Source: Nemophila menziesii (taxonomy: Eukaryota > Streptophyta > Magnoliopsida > Boraginales > Hydrophyllaceae). From it: a stretch of DNA of 64,000 nucleotides. The position numbers and the translations under genes are program-made. The notes beneath the pieces were generated by a model. It did not search any database. It saw only the letters and a list, made by a program, of their open reading frames with translations, and was not told where the DNA came from. Every line of letters begins with the position of its first letter. The first letter of the stretch is position 1. Of the stretch, positions 39,770 through 52,329 are shown piece by piece. Where the stretch lies: contig JARWIR010000018.1 of assembly GCA_029959085.1 (NCBI GenBank), forward strand, positions 3,844,001 to 3,908,000. Reading direction: 5' to 3'.

Positions 39770-41105
39770 TTAACCAGCGCGAGGCTGGTTATCGGTGTTG
39801 CGTCCATGAACTTTCTCTTGCGTAAGTATACCATAGGTGGCGTGTTGAATTATGCTCACCCCCATTAACATGTTTCGGAGAAGTTCTAACTCTTTTGTTA
39901 CGTTTCCCAAAGACGCAATCATCTTCACTTGGTTCTCCTCTAACACCTTCACTTTCGCTTCCAACTCATTGGTGGTATGCATCTTCTTCTTTGGAGGAGC
40001 TCTAGGATTTCTTGTTGCTTTTACCACCTCATCATGAATATTCTTGATCAACGCTAAACCCATACTCTCACCCACTACAACACGATCAATCTCTGCGTCT
40101 TTACGCGGAACCTTTGCGTCTAAGCACAAAGTAGTGATGGTACAAGGAAATTTGAGATTTTGTTGCGAAGTAGGAACTCGAGCAAATTCCATGATGGTAT
40201 CATATATCACACGAGCAACATCTATAGGTTTCTCCTCAATAATACAGTTAATGAACAAAAGATGCTCCTTCTTCACTTCCGATATGTGTTTAACTCCGAA
40301 GAAGGTAGGGATTATGAAACGTGACCAAATCTTAGCACATGGTAGCAAATTACTACTATACATCTGTCCAGGATATCTCTCCCCTTCGGGAAATTGGGCG
40401 GGCCCCATCAATAAGCACTTTCCCCCAAAGGGATTCATAATCAAACGAAGGTTCTTTAGAGACTCTTGAAATGGACATATTCCGGAAAATTCGGGTAATT
40501 TCAATGATTTACGAATAAGCTCAACGGAGAAAGGAACTACCTGTTTGCGAATAATAACAGCTTCTTTGGAGAAGGCGATTCCTTCATAAAAATCTCGCAC
40601 CAAGGTAGGAATATACTCAAGCTTCCTTTCTCTCAATTCATTCCAACCCAATTTATCACACGTAATACCATAATCTTTATAAGCACTAGTCATAATACCC
40701 TTAGGAAGATTCCTCTCCTCACCAAACTTCAAAAATTGAATTCTATCACGAACCTGAGTATCCCATGGAACGAAGACTCTTTTAGGCTTTTGAGCCCAAG
40801 CTTTCCTACGCGGAGGTTTCGGTTGTTGCACTGGTTCTTCGGGAACTTCTTGTTCAGTTTCATCCTCAATCTCTTCTTCAACTTCTTCCTCACTTTCTTC
40901 ATCACTTTCATCAATTAACCTACTCTTTTTTCGGATTAGCCTTGCTTGGATTTTCTTTTCGTTTCGGAGCAATTGGGTTTTGGACAGTCTTTTTGGATCG
41001 CGAATCCAGAATCTCAATTGCTTGGTCTGGGCTAGCTCCAACATTGTTCCTGTTTCGTGGTATGTTTCTTCGATAGTTACACATGGAATCGGTTCTGTTA
41101 GTCAT
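39770..41105 (-). pseudogene. E3 post-pol ORF (putative plant transposon protein type), one frameshift
   Basis: Best-preserved copy of the extra ORF. ATG at 41105 (TNRTDSMCNYRRNIPRN) reads to about 40922, where an A-run indel shifts the frame. The second frame is open from 41044 to the stop at 39770. Order: basic N-terminus, a Glu/Asp-rich stretch (DESDEESEEEVEEEIEDE), a central domain with RKLEYIPTLVRDFYEG and FIIPTFFGVKH, and a coiled-coil end (LEENQVKMIASLGNVTKELEL). No signal peptide or membrane segment. One homopolymer indel could be a sequencing error; otherwise this would be an intact protein of about 445 residues. Family name from memory, function unknown. Confidence 0.82.
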
Positions 41106-41497
41106 CTCTTTTCACCCCAAACTCAAAACTTCAAATAGAGAAAAAGCTAGAGAAAAGCTGTGAATTTTGATGTTTTGAGTCTTGAAACTTGAAGAATTTG
41201 GTGTTATATGAGATGGCTTAAGGATATTTGAGAGGAATTGTGAAGGAATTGGGTTTGATTTTAAGGTTGGGAAGAGGAAATTTATGGAGAAAAGGAGAAA
41301 TTTGGTGATGTTTTGGAGAAGCTATGAGTTGATTTTGTGTTTTTGTGATGAAAGAAGGCTTAATTTGATGATTTTATAGCTGTTTGTTGATGATTTTCGG
41401 AGTCGGTGGAGGCAAGGATTCGGAATATAAGGTTTGGCTTGGAAAAGAGGCAAGAAATTAGGTTAAGTAAACTCAAAACCGCCTCTCGCAACAGGTC

Positions 41498-41893
41498 ACC
41501 GGCTAGTCGGCGGATTCGCCGGCAGAAAAAAATTACTAAATTCGATTTTTTTTTTTTACCTCAAAACGCAAGCTTCTTGCGTCGTCGCTGACGCAGTGAT
41601 CAGAGACCTTGACATCACTGGCCGGCTAGCCGGCGGATTCGCCGACATGCCGGTGAAATGTCGATGGCGCAATTGATGACGCAGCAACCTTGCGTCGTCG
41701 CTGACGCAAGGACCAGAAACTCTTCTCCAGTTGACAGGCTAGCCGGTCAGTTGACCGGCATGCCGGCAGATCTCGCTGGCGCGAACGGTGACGCGGCAAA
41801 GCGGCGTCGTCGCTGACGCAGTGGTCAGAGAGTTGGGGTCCTTCAGCTCTTTTGGCCGGTATGCCGGCCAGCTCGCCGGCTAGCCGGTCAAAC
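41498..41893 (-). repeat. E3 palindromic module array (four modules)
   Basis: Palindromic clusters at about 41498, 41620, 41732 and 41851, roughly 110-120 bp apart. Cores are built from GCCGGCTAGCCGGC, GCCGGCATGCCGGC and GGATTCGCC-type units. Between them the shared backbone reads, on the minus strand, CTGACCACTGCGTC then GCGCCA-x-CGA before each palindrome. Same place and spacing as in E1 and E2, with unrelated palindrome sequence. Confidence 0.82.
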
Positions 41894-42125
41894 CTGCTGT
41901 GGACTTCAAAATTTTTCGTTTTCTCCTCGTTTTGACCCCAAACTCATGACCATTATACCCCTGAAATCAACAAAAACAAACACCCTTCCTGATTTCTTAA
42001 AAATAAATACTAAAATCAACGAAAACTTAACTAATTTACACTACGGAAATTTAAATACTTAAACTAATATACAAGAAATTGGCTTTTTTTTAACGTCGTT
42101 AAGCTCGACGGGTTACCTCGTGCTT

Positions 42126-45100
42126 CTAAGGAGCTTCGAGGAGGTACATGACCTCTCCGGGATGTGGGTCTTTTGTACGATCGGTGTCTTCACCTCCATG
42201 ATATATCTTTAAGCGATGACCGTTCACCATGAATGTACGGTTTTCAAGTGGATGTTCTATCTCTATAGCTCCATGAGGTGTAACCTTGGTTACAATGTAA
42301 GGACCCGACCACTTTGATCTTAATTTCCCCGGATAATTACTGAATTTTGAATTATATTTCAACACTCTTTGTCCCACTACAAATTTCTTCTCTCGAATCC
42401 GATTATCATGCCATCTCTTGGTATTTTCTTTATAAAGCTTAGCATTTTCATAAGCATGTAATCGAAATTCATCAAGCTCATTAAGTTTCATCATTCGATT
42501 TTGACCAGCTAGTGTAGGATCTTAATTTAACTTCTCAATAGCCCAATAGGCACCCATTTCAAGTTCAAGAGGTAAGTGACAAGCCTTACAATAAACCATT
42601 CGATACGGAGAAGCACCTAGTGGAGTTTTGAAAGCAGTACGATAGGCCCATAGCGCATCATCTAATTTCATAGACCAATCTTTTCTAGTAGGACCAACGG
42701 TTTTCTCTAAGATAGATTTTACCTCACGATTTGATACTTCGGCTTGACCATTGGCTTTTGTGGATGATAAGCAGTAGATACACGATGTCTCACTCCATAC
42801 TTCTCTAGAACAGTCTTCAGATACTTATTAACGAAATGAGTACCTCCATCGCTAATAATTACCCTTGGAGTGCCATGTCTAGTGAAAATATGTGATTTCA
42901 AGAACTTAATCACCACTCGTGAGTCATTAGTTGGCAAAGCCACAGCTTCTACCCACTTAGACACGTAATCAACAGCTAACAAGATGTAGAGGTTACCATT
43001 TGAAGGAAGGAAAGGACCCATAAAATCTATACCCCAAACATCGAATATTTCAACTTCTAACACATTGTTACGTGGCATCTCATCCCTCTTGGATATGTTT
43101 CCGGTAAATTGACATCTAGCACATCTTTTTGTATATTCATGACAATCTTTTATAATAGAAGGCCAATAGAAACCAAATTGTAATACCTTAGCAGCAGTTC
43201 GATCTCCTTTGAAATGTCCACCATAAGGTGAATCGTGACACCCAGCTATAATCGCCTCAATTTCTTCCTTTGCTACACATCTTCTTACCATTTGATCAGC
43301 ACACACTTTGTAGAGGAAAGGATCCTCCCAAAAGAATTGTCTTACACGGTGAGCTAATCTTTTTCTCTCTTGATAAGTTGATCCTTCAGGAAAGGAACCA
43401 GTCACCACTAAGTTTGCAATATCCGCATACCAAGGAGCTTCATAATCACGAACAATGAATAAGCTTTCATCCGGGAATTCTTCTCTAACTGCTTCAGTAC
43501 CACTATTCAACTCTGAACCTTCTAACCGCGATAGATGATCCGCAACCTGATTCTCACACCCTTTTCTATCCTTAATCTCTAAATCGAATTCTTGAAGCAA
43601 TAAAACCCATCTGATTAACCTCGGTTTAGCATCCTTCTTCTCCATAAGATATCGAATCGCTGAATGATCTGTATAAACAATAACTTTCGCTCCAAGAAGA
43701 TAAGAGCGAAATTTATCGAATGAATACACAACTGCTAGCAACTCTTTTTCTGTAACTGTATAATTCAGTTGAGCTCCATTAAAATTTTTACTAGCATAAT
43801 AAATCGAATGAAAAACTTTCTCTTTTCTTTGTCCCAATACATCTCCCATACACAAATCACTCACATCACACATAACTTCAAACGGTAAATTCCAATCTGG
43901 AGGTAATACTATAGGAGCGGAAATAAGCTTTTCTTTGATTGCTTTGAAGGCCGCTAAACAAGCTTCATCAAAAAGGAATTTGGAGTCCTTTTCAAGTAAG
44001 TTGCATAATGGTTTAGCAATTTTAGAAAAGTCTTTGATAAATCGCCTATAAAAACCAGCATGGCCAAGAAAACTTCTTACCCCTTTAACAGAAACATGAG
44101 GGGGAAGAGTTTTAATAACCTCTATCTTTGCTCTATCGACTTCTAATCCAGCACTCGAAACCTTGTGACCCAGAACAATACCTTCTCGAACCATGAAATG
44201 ACACTTCTCCCAGTTTAAAACCAAATATGTTTCTTTGCATCTGACTAATACTTTCTCCAAATTATCTAAACATTTATCAAAATCATCACCAAATACAGAG
44301 AAATCATCCATAAACACTTCAAGAAAGTTGTCGATCATATCCCAGAAGATAGCCATCATGCATCTTTGAAAGGTAGCAGGAGCATTACACAACCCAAATG
44401 GCATTCTACGATATGCAAAAGTACCAAAGGGACATGTAAATGTTGTTTTATGTTGATCTTCCGGAGCCACGTAAATCTGATTATACCCAGAATAACCATC
44501 CAAGAAGCAATAGTACTCTCTTCCAGCTAATTTGTCTAACATTTGATCGATGAAGGGCAAAGGAAAATGATCTTTTCTGGTGGCCTTGTTCAGCTTTCTG
44601 TAATCCATGCAAACTCTCCATCCAACTACCGTTCTTGAAGGAATTGCTTCATTTTTATCATTAAGAACTGTTGTCATTCCTCCTTTCTTCGGTACACACT
44701 GAACCGGGCTCACCCATTCACTACTCGAGATGGGATAAATAATCCCCGCATCTAAAAGCTTGATCACCTCTTTCTTCACTACATCCTTCATAGCGGGCAT
44801 TAATCTTCTTTGACCTTCAACTGAGCGTGCGTTAACATCTTCAAGTATAATTTTATGTTGACAATAGGATGGACTAATGCCTTTGATGTCAGCAATTGTC
44901 CAACCTATTGCTTCTTTGTTGGCTCTCAACACACGCAACAGTTTATCTTCTTGAGCACCTGTTAAATTAGCTGAAACAATAACAGGTAGAGTTTCATTAG
45001 TACCTAAATACGCATACCTCAAGTGTGCTGGCAATGGTTTTTCTTCCAATTCCGGAGGAGATTCAATTGAAGGCTTCTTTTTAGGAATAATCTCCCCCGG

Positions 45101-46020
45101 TTCTCTCACAGGTTCATAGGCAAGACGCCTATACTTCGGATTTTCAGAATTGAGAGCTGCCACTGTTTCGGCAAGCTCTTCCATCATCTCAGGTGAATCT
45201 AATGTCAAAGCAGCCTGCAAGATATCATCAAAATTTAAACAATTAAATACCTCTTGCGATGCTTTCTCTACTACATCCATTCTGAAACAATCTTCCTGAG
45301 AATCTGGGAATTTCATAGCTCGAAATACATTGAATTTGACTTCCTCGTCTTGTATCCTCATCGTTAATTCGCCATTCTCTACATCGATTAATGTACGCCC
45401 TGTAGCTAGGAATGGTCTACCCAAAATAATGGGGACATTTCTATCTGCATCGTACTCAAGTATTACGAAATCAACGTGAAATATAAGTGTACCTGCCTTA
45501 ACGAGAACATCTTCAATTCGGCCTTCGGGATGTGCAAGAGACCTGTCCTCCATTTGCAAGACAATAGAAGTGGGTCTTGCTTCTCCAATTTTAAGCTTAT
45601 CAAAGATTGATTTGGGCATCAAATTGATGCTTGCCCCCAAATCGCATGACGCTTTTCCTTTCCACTCTTCTCCAATCGATATTGGAATCGTGAAAACTTT
45701 GGAGGTAATTTACTCTGACAAATTGCACTACACTCTTCAGGAAGACCAATCATCTCATTATCACAATAAGGCCTTTTATTAGTGAGGGCCCTCTTCAAAA
45801 ACTTCGTATACTTAGGAATATCTCGAATCGCCTCTAGTAACGGAATATTAATACTTAGACCCTTCACTCTATTAAAGAATTTCTGAAAATCACCCAAATC
45901 ACCCTTTTTCTGAACTCTAGATGGAAATGGTGGTGGAGGGCGATTACTCACAATATCAACTTTCTTTTTCGGAATCTCACTTGGCCTCACTATTTCTTCA
46001 ACCTCACTATCTTTCTCATT
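42126..46020 (-). pseudogene. E3 pol: protease, RT, RNase H, integrase (broken)
   Basis: After the stop at 46021 the protease linker is open (45990 to 45619), then a 13-base deletion near 45695 shifts the frame. From 45640 a 973-codon frame carries the rest: protease DLGAS, RT ([22 protein letters not shown]), RNase H (CDVSDLCMG, with Val where others have Ala; YTDHSA; ADHLSRL), integrase HHCC finger and D, D residues ([14 protein letters not shown]). A one-base indel near 42765 (HPQKPM for HPQSN) ends it at 42719, just before the third catalytic residue. The tail is open again from 42494 to 42126 with SKWSGPY, after a stop near 42522. Confidence 0.9.
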
Positions 46021-47685
46021 CTATTTCTCTTTCTCACCCACTTCCTTTTCTTTTCTCGGAACTTCTTTCTCTTTCATAACGGGAAAAGGAGGTGGAGGAA
46101 GGTTCTTACCACTTCGTAATGTAACGGCTTTGCAATCTTCACGTTGCATTGGATTCTCAGTATCGCTTGGAAGTTGCCCTTGTGGACGTTGATTCAGTTG
46201 TTTATTAATTTGACTTAGCTGATTCTGGAACAACTTCATATTTTCTTCGGCTGCATCTTGACGTTCCATAGCTTGTGTCTGAAGAGCAATTAAACTTTCA
46301 ACTGTTTTCTGAAGGGTAACTACTCCTTCTAGTGGATGGGCAGGTATGGCTTTCTGGTTCAATTTTTCATCATAAGTATTCTGAGGAACTTGTCTTTGTA
46401 CATAATTGCCCTGATTCTGTCCTCCTTGATAATTGTTGTGTGGTCTTGGATTATAGTTGTTACCTTGGGGACGCGGCTGATACGCATATGTAGGATTGGC
46501 TGCCCCATTAGGATTTGAGTATTGAAACCTAGGATGGTTTCTGTTAGGCTGATATCCATTACCACTTGAATTGAAATTACCTCTGTTGGACATAAACATC
46601 ACTGATTCTTGATTATTCGGACAATTTTCCTCATCATGATCATCAACTCTACAAATCAAACACATATAAACCTCTTGTGCAGCATGCACAGCTACCTTCT
46701 TACCCAAAAATCCTTCTTTTACAGCTAAAGTAAGCTGCTTCAATTGTTGCTCTATAGTATTCTGAATCTTATTCTCAAGCGTAGCAAATTTTTCTTCCAT
46801 GTCAACATTACTCACTCCTTTAACCGGTGTTCTTACTGAATTCCATCCCACTTCATTCTTGACTGTTCTCTCTAAAATAATTTTAGCATGAGCGGGTTGG
46901 ACTTGAAGGAAACCTGCACCACATAGCGTATCCAATTTCTCTCTTGAAGTCCCATCATGGCCCCTATAAAAGATCTTTAGCTGTTGTTGTTCTGAAAAGC
47001 CATGAGTGGGAACTCTACGCAAACACATCTGGAATCTTGTCCAACTCTTACCCATAGTTTCATCATACTCTTGACGGAAATGCGTCAATTCTAATTCAGC
47101 ATCTAATCTCATGTTACTTGGGTAATACCTGTCAAAGAAAGCAGTCTCTAATTGGTCCCAGTTGGTTATATTCGTAGGATCTTGTGTATCGTGCCATTCA
47201 CTTGCTCCATCAATAACAAAAAATTTAAACGCAGCAAAATACATCTGTTCTCTTGAAACTCCTTGTGTGATGTAAGAATCACATATCTGTTTAAATTTCT
47301 GTACTGCTCGAAGAGGATCTTCTGATGGTCTTCCACGAAAATTCCCAAAATTTTGGAATTGAGCTAACATACCCGAATCTAGACGGAATCGTGGAACATT
47401 AATATCTGGAGCACCTACTCCTATAGCAGGAGCACGGAATGGAACTTCTGGTGGACCATTAGTAAACCACGGATCTTGATTCATCACTATTTGGACTTGA
47501 GGATTTGGATTTAGTGGTTGAACTTGAGGAATCATGCCTGGAGCTAATGGTTGGCCATTTGCATCTAGCTGGCCTTGTCCATTATTCTGTTGATTCTGAA
47601 GATTGATATTCTCCATTCTGTTAACTAACTCTTCTACTTCTAAAGCTTCTCTTTCTCTTCTTCTCTTGTTAGCAAGTCTGATCAA
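46021..47685 (-). CDS. E3 Gag
   Basis: 554 residues from the first Met. The family start is 21 codons further up, at 47748, where ATG (kept in E1 at 8943) has become ACG. Contains a Gln/Asn-rich linker (LQNQQNNGQGQLDANG), the Gag core (RAVQKFKQICDSY to LDTLCGAGFLQV), the zinc knuckle C-x2-C-x4-H-x4-C (CLICRVDDHDEENC), Asn/Gly-rich repeats and a charged tail. It ends at TAG 46021-46023. E1 reads through the same place (AAT AAG), so this stop separates Gag from protease only in E3. Structural protein that packages the element RNA. Confidence 0.88.
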   Translation of the reverse strand: MIRLANKRRREREALEVEELVNRMENINLQNQQNNGQGQLDANGQPLAPGMIPQVQPLNPNPQVQIVMNQDPWFTNGPPEVPFRAPAIGVGAPDINVPRFRLDSGMLAQFQNFGNFRGRPSEDPLRAVQKFKQICDSYITQGVSREQMYFAAFKFFVIDGASEWHDTQDPTNITNWDQLETAFFDRYYPSNMRLDAELELTHFRQEYDETMGKSWTRFQMCLRRVPTHGFSEQQQLKIFYRGHDGTSREKLDTLCGAGFLQVQPAHAKIILERTVKNEVGWNSVRTPVKGVSNVDMEEKFATLENKIQNTIEQQLKQLTLAVKEGFLGKKVAVHAAQEVYMCLICRVDDHDEENCPNNQESVMFMSNRGNFNSSGNGYQPNRNHPRFQYSNPNGAANPTYAYQPRPQGNNYNPRPHNNYQGGQNQGNYVQRQVPQNTYDEKLNQKAIPAHPLEGVVTLQKTVESLIALQTQAMERQDAAEENMKLFQNQLSQINKQLNQRPQGQLPSDTENPMQREDCKAVTLRSGKNLPPPPFPVMKEKEVPRKEKEVGEKEK

Positions 47686-47860
47686 CGATTCTGGATTACT
47701 AAGGATCGGAGGTGTTGGCTCTAGATCCTTGAATAGTCTTCTTCGCGTACACCAAACCTAAAAACCTGAAAAGAAATAGACAAACAAAAAGCGTAAAACT
47801 GATAAAATAAAATAAATGCACTTATCACTAAAGAATAAACACCGTGGTCACACGCTACCG

Positions 47861-47878
47861 TCCCCAGCAGCGGCGCCA
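47861..47878 (-). other. Primer-binding site, tRNA-Asp type (E3)
   Basis: Minus strand TGGCGCCGCTGCTGGGGA, six bases from the LTR end. One more mismatch to tRNA-Asp than the E1 site. Confidence 0.85.
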
Positions 47879-47884
47879 AAAACT

Positions 47885-49443
47885 TGGTGGTCCTTTGTGT
47901 GTTCTAAATAAATGCAAGTAATAATCGAACCACAACCGCAAGTGTACGGTTGTCCCAAGTAGTATGTATGATACAACAGATTCGTTCCAAGGACGGAATG
48001 GTTGACTATAATGCTTATCTATTAATGATTGATGCACTTATGAAAGCAAATAAAGATAATATGTTTGTTTGGTTTTGTATTAATAAAGCTACTAAATGAA
48101 AGACAAATTATAAATGCAAGTAAAAGCTAAGACGCAAATAAAATGATGTAATACGCAATATGAGAAGTAGCACTTGAGAACGCAAGGATCCTCCCAATCC
48201 TATTTCCTAACTTATGTTGTTTAAGGGCTAAATTGGTCAATTAGAATGGTCGGGATTCTAGATTCCTTATACCCCCGTCAGGGTGGACTATAAGGCGATC
48301 CTAAAGTGTCACTAGTCCCGTCAGGGTAAATATGATCCACCGTTGGATGTTTAAGATTTATTACCTCATTGACCCTAGAATTAACTAAGTTCGTCAGAAT
48401 CAATAGTGTCTAAACTAGATTGAATAAATAGTTCTGTATTTAAACCCTCCGTCAGGATGATCCAATTGCCACTAATTGGAATAGCCTAAATACTAATACC
48501 TGTTCCTAGTTCATGACGCTAAAAACAGTAAATACTCTCAATTTATCGAAAAGAGTAAAAGCCCTAATTTAGTTTAGTTTAACAGAAACCCAAAATTCAA
48601 CATTCGTTATTCAATAAAATTGGGATTCACCCATTGTTTGTTCTCAAGCACTATGAAAAGCTTAGCTCATATTAAAACAAAAAACTAAATTAAATGTAAA
48701 GGAATTCATATTGATTACAAAATTAAAAGATAAAAGAACCTAATTTCCGGAATAGGAATGACTACGAACGGAGATATAGACCCTCTCCAGCTCTTGTAGC
48801 TTCTTCATCTTCCTTCTGTTGCTTCTCTCTGGTGTTTTAATCTTGCGGAATGTGAATTGTGTGTAAAATAGAAGTCCAGACCTCCTTTTATAAGTGCAAA
48901 TTCGGACTTGGACCTAGGCTTTTAATTAAATGAAATATAAAAGCCCAAGTCCACTAACATAGCCCAAAATCCCGTAACTGCTGATATGCCTTCACTAAAA
49001 CGGATTTTCCCGATGCGTTATGACTCCGATTGACCTCATTCCAGTTGCTGAAGTTCTGTAACTCGATAAGGAATGTTTTCTCTTCAAAGGTCAGCGGCTA
49101 AATAATCGCTTAAGCACCTCGAAATCAGTAATCTATGGCCCGGAAAATGGATTTTCAGCTCTAAAAATAATATCTTCGGGATTTATCTTCAAGTCTTGAC
49201 TCTATCTTTTGATCTTTGACTTTCTCCTCGGATTCATCTTCTAGCTAACATCTAGAACCTGTAAACTTTACACTAAAAATACCAAGATTATGCGCAAAAG
49301 CTTAATAAACTAAAAATGCTAGAAATAAAAGAGGAAAATCATATTATTGCATATTTAGTCCAAAAGTCTATCAAATTGATTAACTAAACACAAAAAATGA
49401 TGTCTCCTAAGGGTCGAAAATAAAAATAATTAGGGAGACATCA
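47885..49443 (-). repeat. E3 5' LTR
   Basis: 1559 bp, same length as the 3' LTR. Adjoins the primer site on its left (plus strand) and the target duplication TTTCT on its right. TATA box intact at 48884-48892. Confidence 0.94.
48884..48892 (-). promoter_or_regulatory. TATA box of E3 5' LTR
   Basis: Plus-strand CCTTTTATA, i.e. TATAAAAGG on the minus strand, at the position equivalent to 7789-7797 in E1. Confidence 0.65.
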
Positions 49444-49681
49444 TTTCTCTTCAAATTTTGACTTCTCTATTTATCTTGGACCCTTGTATCAAGCATGTAC
49501 CTAAAGCTACAGACTAGACGCACAATTAAAGTACATCAATATCTATAAACAATAATATGTCCAAAATTAGGGGTAAAAGTGAAAATAACAAATAATAGGG
49601 AAAATCCCTTAATTAGGCCCAATAAACTTTCAAAATAATGTCTCGTGAATAGATTTATTCGTCACAAATAGAGAGACATCA
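49444..49681 (-). mobile_element. E6: LTR end, second part (copy A)
   Basis: Continuation of 36099-36743 after removal of E3. Ends AGAGAGACATCA at 49681 with the inverted partner AATGTCTCGTGA at 49639, i.e. the LTR 5' terminus on the minus strand. Confidence 0.7.
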
Positions 49682-51164
49682 GGAATCTATTCACTTTATT
49701 ACATCGAAATGGAATATGTATATAACATTATTGCTTTTACCAATTTGCATGTATAATATAACTAGTCGCATGATATATGAGTTAATTTATATGGAAAAAG
49801 GACAAACCCCATAGATTTCTGAACCCATATGTACATTATGCGGTTCAATAGAAAACTCAGGCTTCCGCTTGTAAAATGTTTTCTAACTAGTACCATCAAC
49901 TAGATGACGTAGAAAATATTTGTCAGTGCTTTTCCCTGTATGGTGTCAAATCATGTTTTGATGGTGCGCCTCGAAGCGTACATTTACTGCAATCTTGCCG
50001 CACTGGGAAAATATCACAGTTTCTTATGTGGCCATTTCTTCCCCTTCTACGGATTCCACCTATATTCACCACATAGCGGACACTCTTCAAGTTTTTCATT
50101 CTATTTTTTTTGTTACATGGGTGATCCGGGCTAACTTGCGCGCACCCGACTAATCCCATGGAGATATACATGTCTCCCCATATATATTCTCATGGTAAAT
50201 CAGAACTAGATTACCCATGTTCAGGGAGGGGTTCGAGCCTTGTACCTCTCATTCTGAACATCGATCGTAATATATCTTATACCCAAAAATTTCAACTTTT
50301 TGTTGCAGTCCTCATAAGATGTAGGCAAATTATGACCTTCGAGAATAACACGACACAACAGTTGAAGCCGTTTGGTGAAACAGGTATTTTTCCACTTGTT
50401 CTTCACTTTGATGTGCATTAACTTAGTAATGAAATTTAAAGAATCGATTGACGTGAACTGGTATACAACTCACTTTCCATTTCTTTAAACAAAGTTTCGA
50501 TACAACCACGACTCTGTCTTGGAAGATTCTCGTCACTCATCCCGATGTCACCAGATTTATCCTCAACATCAGAAGTGATCTCAAATCACCATACACGTTC
50601 ATTATTTATTCATCTAACAATAAGGGTAATGTTATTCACAGGAATTTTTTATTTTGCACCATGTTTTGTCCAAACCTCACAGGTTGACAAAAACTTTTAC
50701 CTTAAAATATACACTCTAACTTTGTCTATACAATTTAGATTATTCAAACAACGGTTACACGGACAAAAAATATGAGTTATGCTATCTTGTGATTTTTCAA
50801 AAATTAAATATATCTCATCACACCCGACGAATTTAATAACTTAACGGACAAATGTGATGTACATCGTCAATAGGAGTAAACAAGCAAGAATTTTTAATAA
50901 GAATAAAGTTACACATTTTAAAAAGTTAAGGGTAAGTTGACAATCACATAATATTTATGAGAAAGTTTTCTTATTTGGAAACTTATTAAAAAATGAAAGT
51001 TTCTGAAAATGGAAACTTTCATTTTTTAGTAAATTTCCAAAAAAGGAAACTTTCCTATTTTGGATTCCTTTTAGATTGATTAATTAATAATTAATTTTTA
51101 TTGTCATCTAACAGGAGATTTATCAGGAAAATCTAAAGATGAAGGTATCTGAGACCTCCTCTAC
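49682..51164. other. Duplicated noncoding flank, copy A
   Basis: About 1.48 kb that recurs at 62134-63593. No gene. It holds a block with GGTTCGAGCCT (50230-50240) resembling a pol III B box, the leader repeat also found near 24702, a strong inverted repeat (50977-51038) and an ATG at 51139 (MKVSETSST) that runs into stops. The last part may be the leader of a copia-like element, but I find no methionine-tRNA primer site. Confidence 0.6.
50977..51038. repeat. Inverted repeat upstream of the copia-type ATG
   Basis: Arms of 26 bases (GGAAACTTATT...GAAAGTTT and its complement) with about two mismatches and a 10-base loop. Kept in copy B at 63406-63467. An RNA made here would form a long hairpin about 100 bases before the ATG. 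Confidence 0.65.
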
Positions 51165-52329
51165 TTTTATACGAAGATCCTCCACTTTTAGTGGACGATG
51201 GAGTTACCACTGAAGAAGATCTTGATGCCAAATTCAAACGGGCCAATACTATGGCTCGGGTTGGATGTTAAACAATGTCTCGAACCTCAACTTTGATCCT
51301 CTTGCCAAAGAAAAATCGGCAAAGATCATATGGGAGACACATGAGAAAAAATACGGGGCTAAGGATTCGGGTAAGAAGAAATATGTCACTAGCGTTTGGT
51401 ACAACTTTCGTCTCACCGATCAGAAACCCATGACCGAACAACTCCATGTCTATGAGAACCTTTGCGCGGATGTGATTGCTGAAGGTATGAAAATGTGTGA
51501 AGTGCTCCAAGCCAATGTCTTGCTAGAAAGTTCTCACCTTCCTGGAGCGAATACCGCAATCACCTGAAGCACAAGAAGAAGGAAATGACACTACAAGAGT
51601 TGATTAGTCATATGCAAGTGGAGGAGGCAAATCGACTCAAAGACATGTCTTTCTCTTTCCCTCCTCAGTCCTCCAAAGCTAATCTTGTCGAAACTTCTAG
51701 TCAAGGTAACAAAGACAGGGTCAAAGGGAAGGGAAAGCAACAGGGCCAGAACAAATCCAAATCTGGGGGAAACAAGAATCGCGGCAACTCCAAAGGTGGT
51801 GGGTTTAAAACCTCTGGTAAGATTCAGAAACCCAAAGGAGCTTGTTACTGTTGTGGGAAGGAAGGACATAAGGCTTTCAAGTGCAACCTTAGAGCTGGTC
51901 AAAGTCCCAAACCTGCCGCAAATCTGGTCGAGACCGAAGAGGTTATTGCTGCAGTGATGGTTGAGGTAAACTTAATTGAGAACAAAACCGAGTGGATTCT
52001 TGACACTGGAGCCTCTCATCATTTCTGCTCAACGAGATCCATGTTCAAGAAATTCGAAGAAGCAACAAATGGTGAATTTGTCTACATGGGTGACTCCTCA
52101 ACCGTCATGGTCTTCGGTAAAGGACAGGTTTCTCTAAAACTCACTTCTGCTAAAATCTTAGAGTTTAATGATGTTCTCTTTGTCCCCTGTCTCTGTAGGA
52201 ACCTAGTTTCCAAAGCTCTTCTTAATAAAGTAGGCCTTAAACTTGTATTTGAAGGGGGAAATGGTTATTACCAAAAATGATGAGTTTGTGGGGAAAGGGT
52301 ACATGAATGGTGGTTTGTTTGTTTTAAAT
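51165..52329 (+). pseudogene. Ty1/copia gag-protease fragment
   Basis: Plus strand. The N-terminal part (VTTEEDLDAKFKRANTM, then WMLNNVSNLNFDPL) is frameshifted near 51255. 51265-51567 is open, shifts again near 51530, then 51585-52280 is open for 231 codons with a Lys/Gly/Asn-rich stretch, the zinc knuckle CYCCGKEGHKAFKC, and the protease motif WILDTGASHHFCS. Another shift near 52262 precedes FVGKGYMNGGLFVLN. The integrase and RT that should follow are absent: sequence switches to Athila protease at about 52329 inside the shared bases AAATT. No LTRs are recognised. Ty1/copia by gene order and motifs. Confidence 0.85.

Larger units (their letters stand above)
36744..49443 (-). mobile_element. 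E3: full-length Athila-type element, minus strand
   Basis: 12.7 kb with two 1559-bp LTRs, perfect target duplication TTTCT (36739-36743, 49444-49448), primer site, gag, protease, RT, RNase H, integrase, palindrome array, post-pol ORF and polypurine tract. I count about 38 substitutions and two small indels between its LTRs (about 2.4%). The empty target survives in copy B near 61890, so the insertion postdates the duplication. Coding parts carry several point inactivations (ACG for the gag ATG, a stop at 46021, indels in protease, integrase and post-pol ORF), so this copy is probably not autonomous now. Confidence 0.95.

Noticed and set aside
50230..50240. GGTTCGAGCCT resembling a pol III B box (possible tRNA gene or SINE), also in copy B
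   Set aside because: No A box at the right distance, no cloverleaf, no poly-A tail or target duplication that I can define. The two copies exist only because the segment is duplicated.
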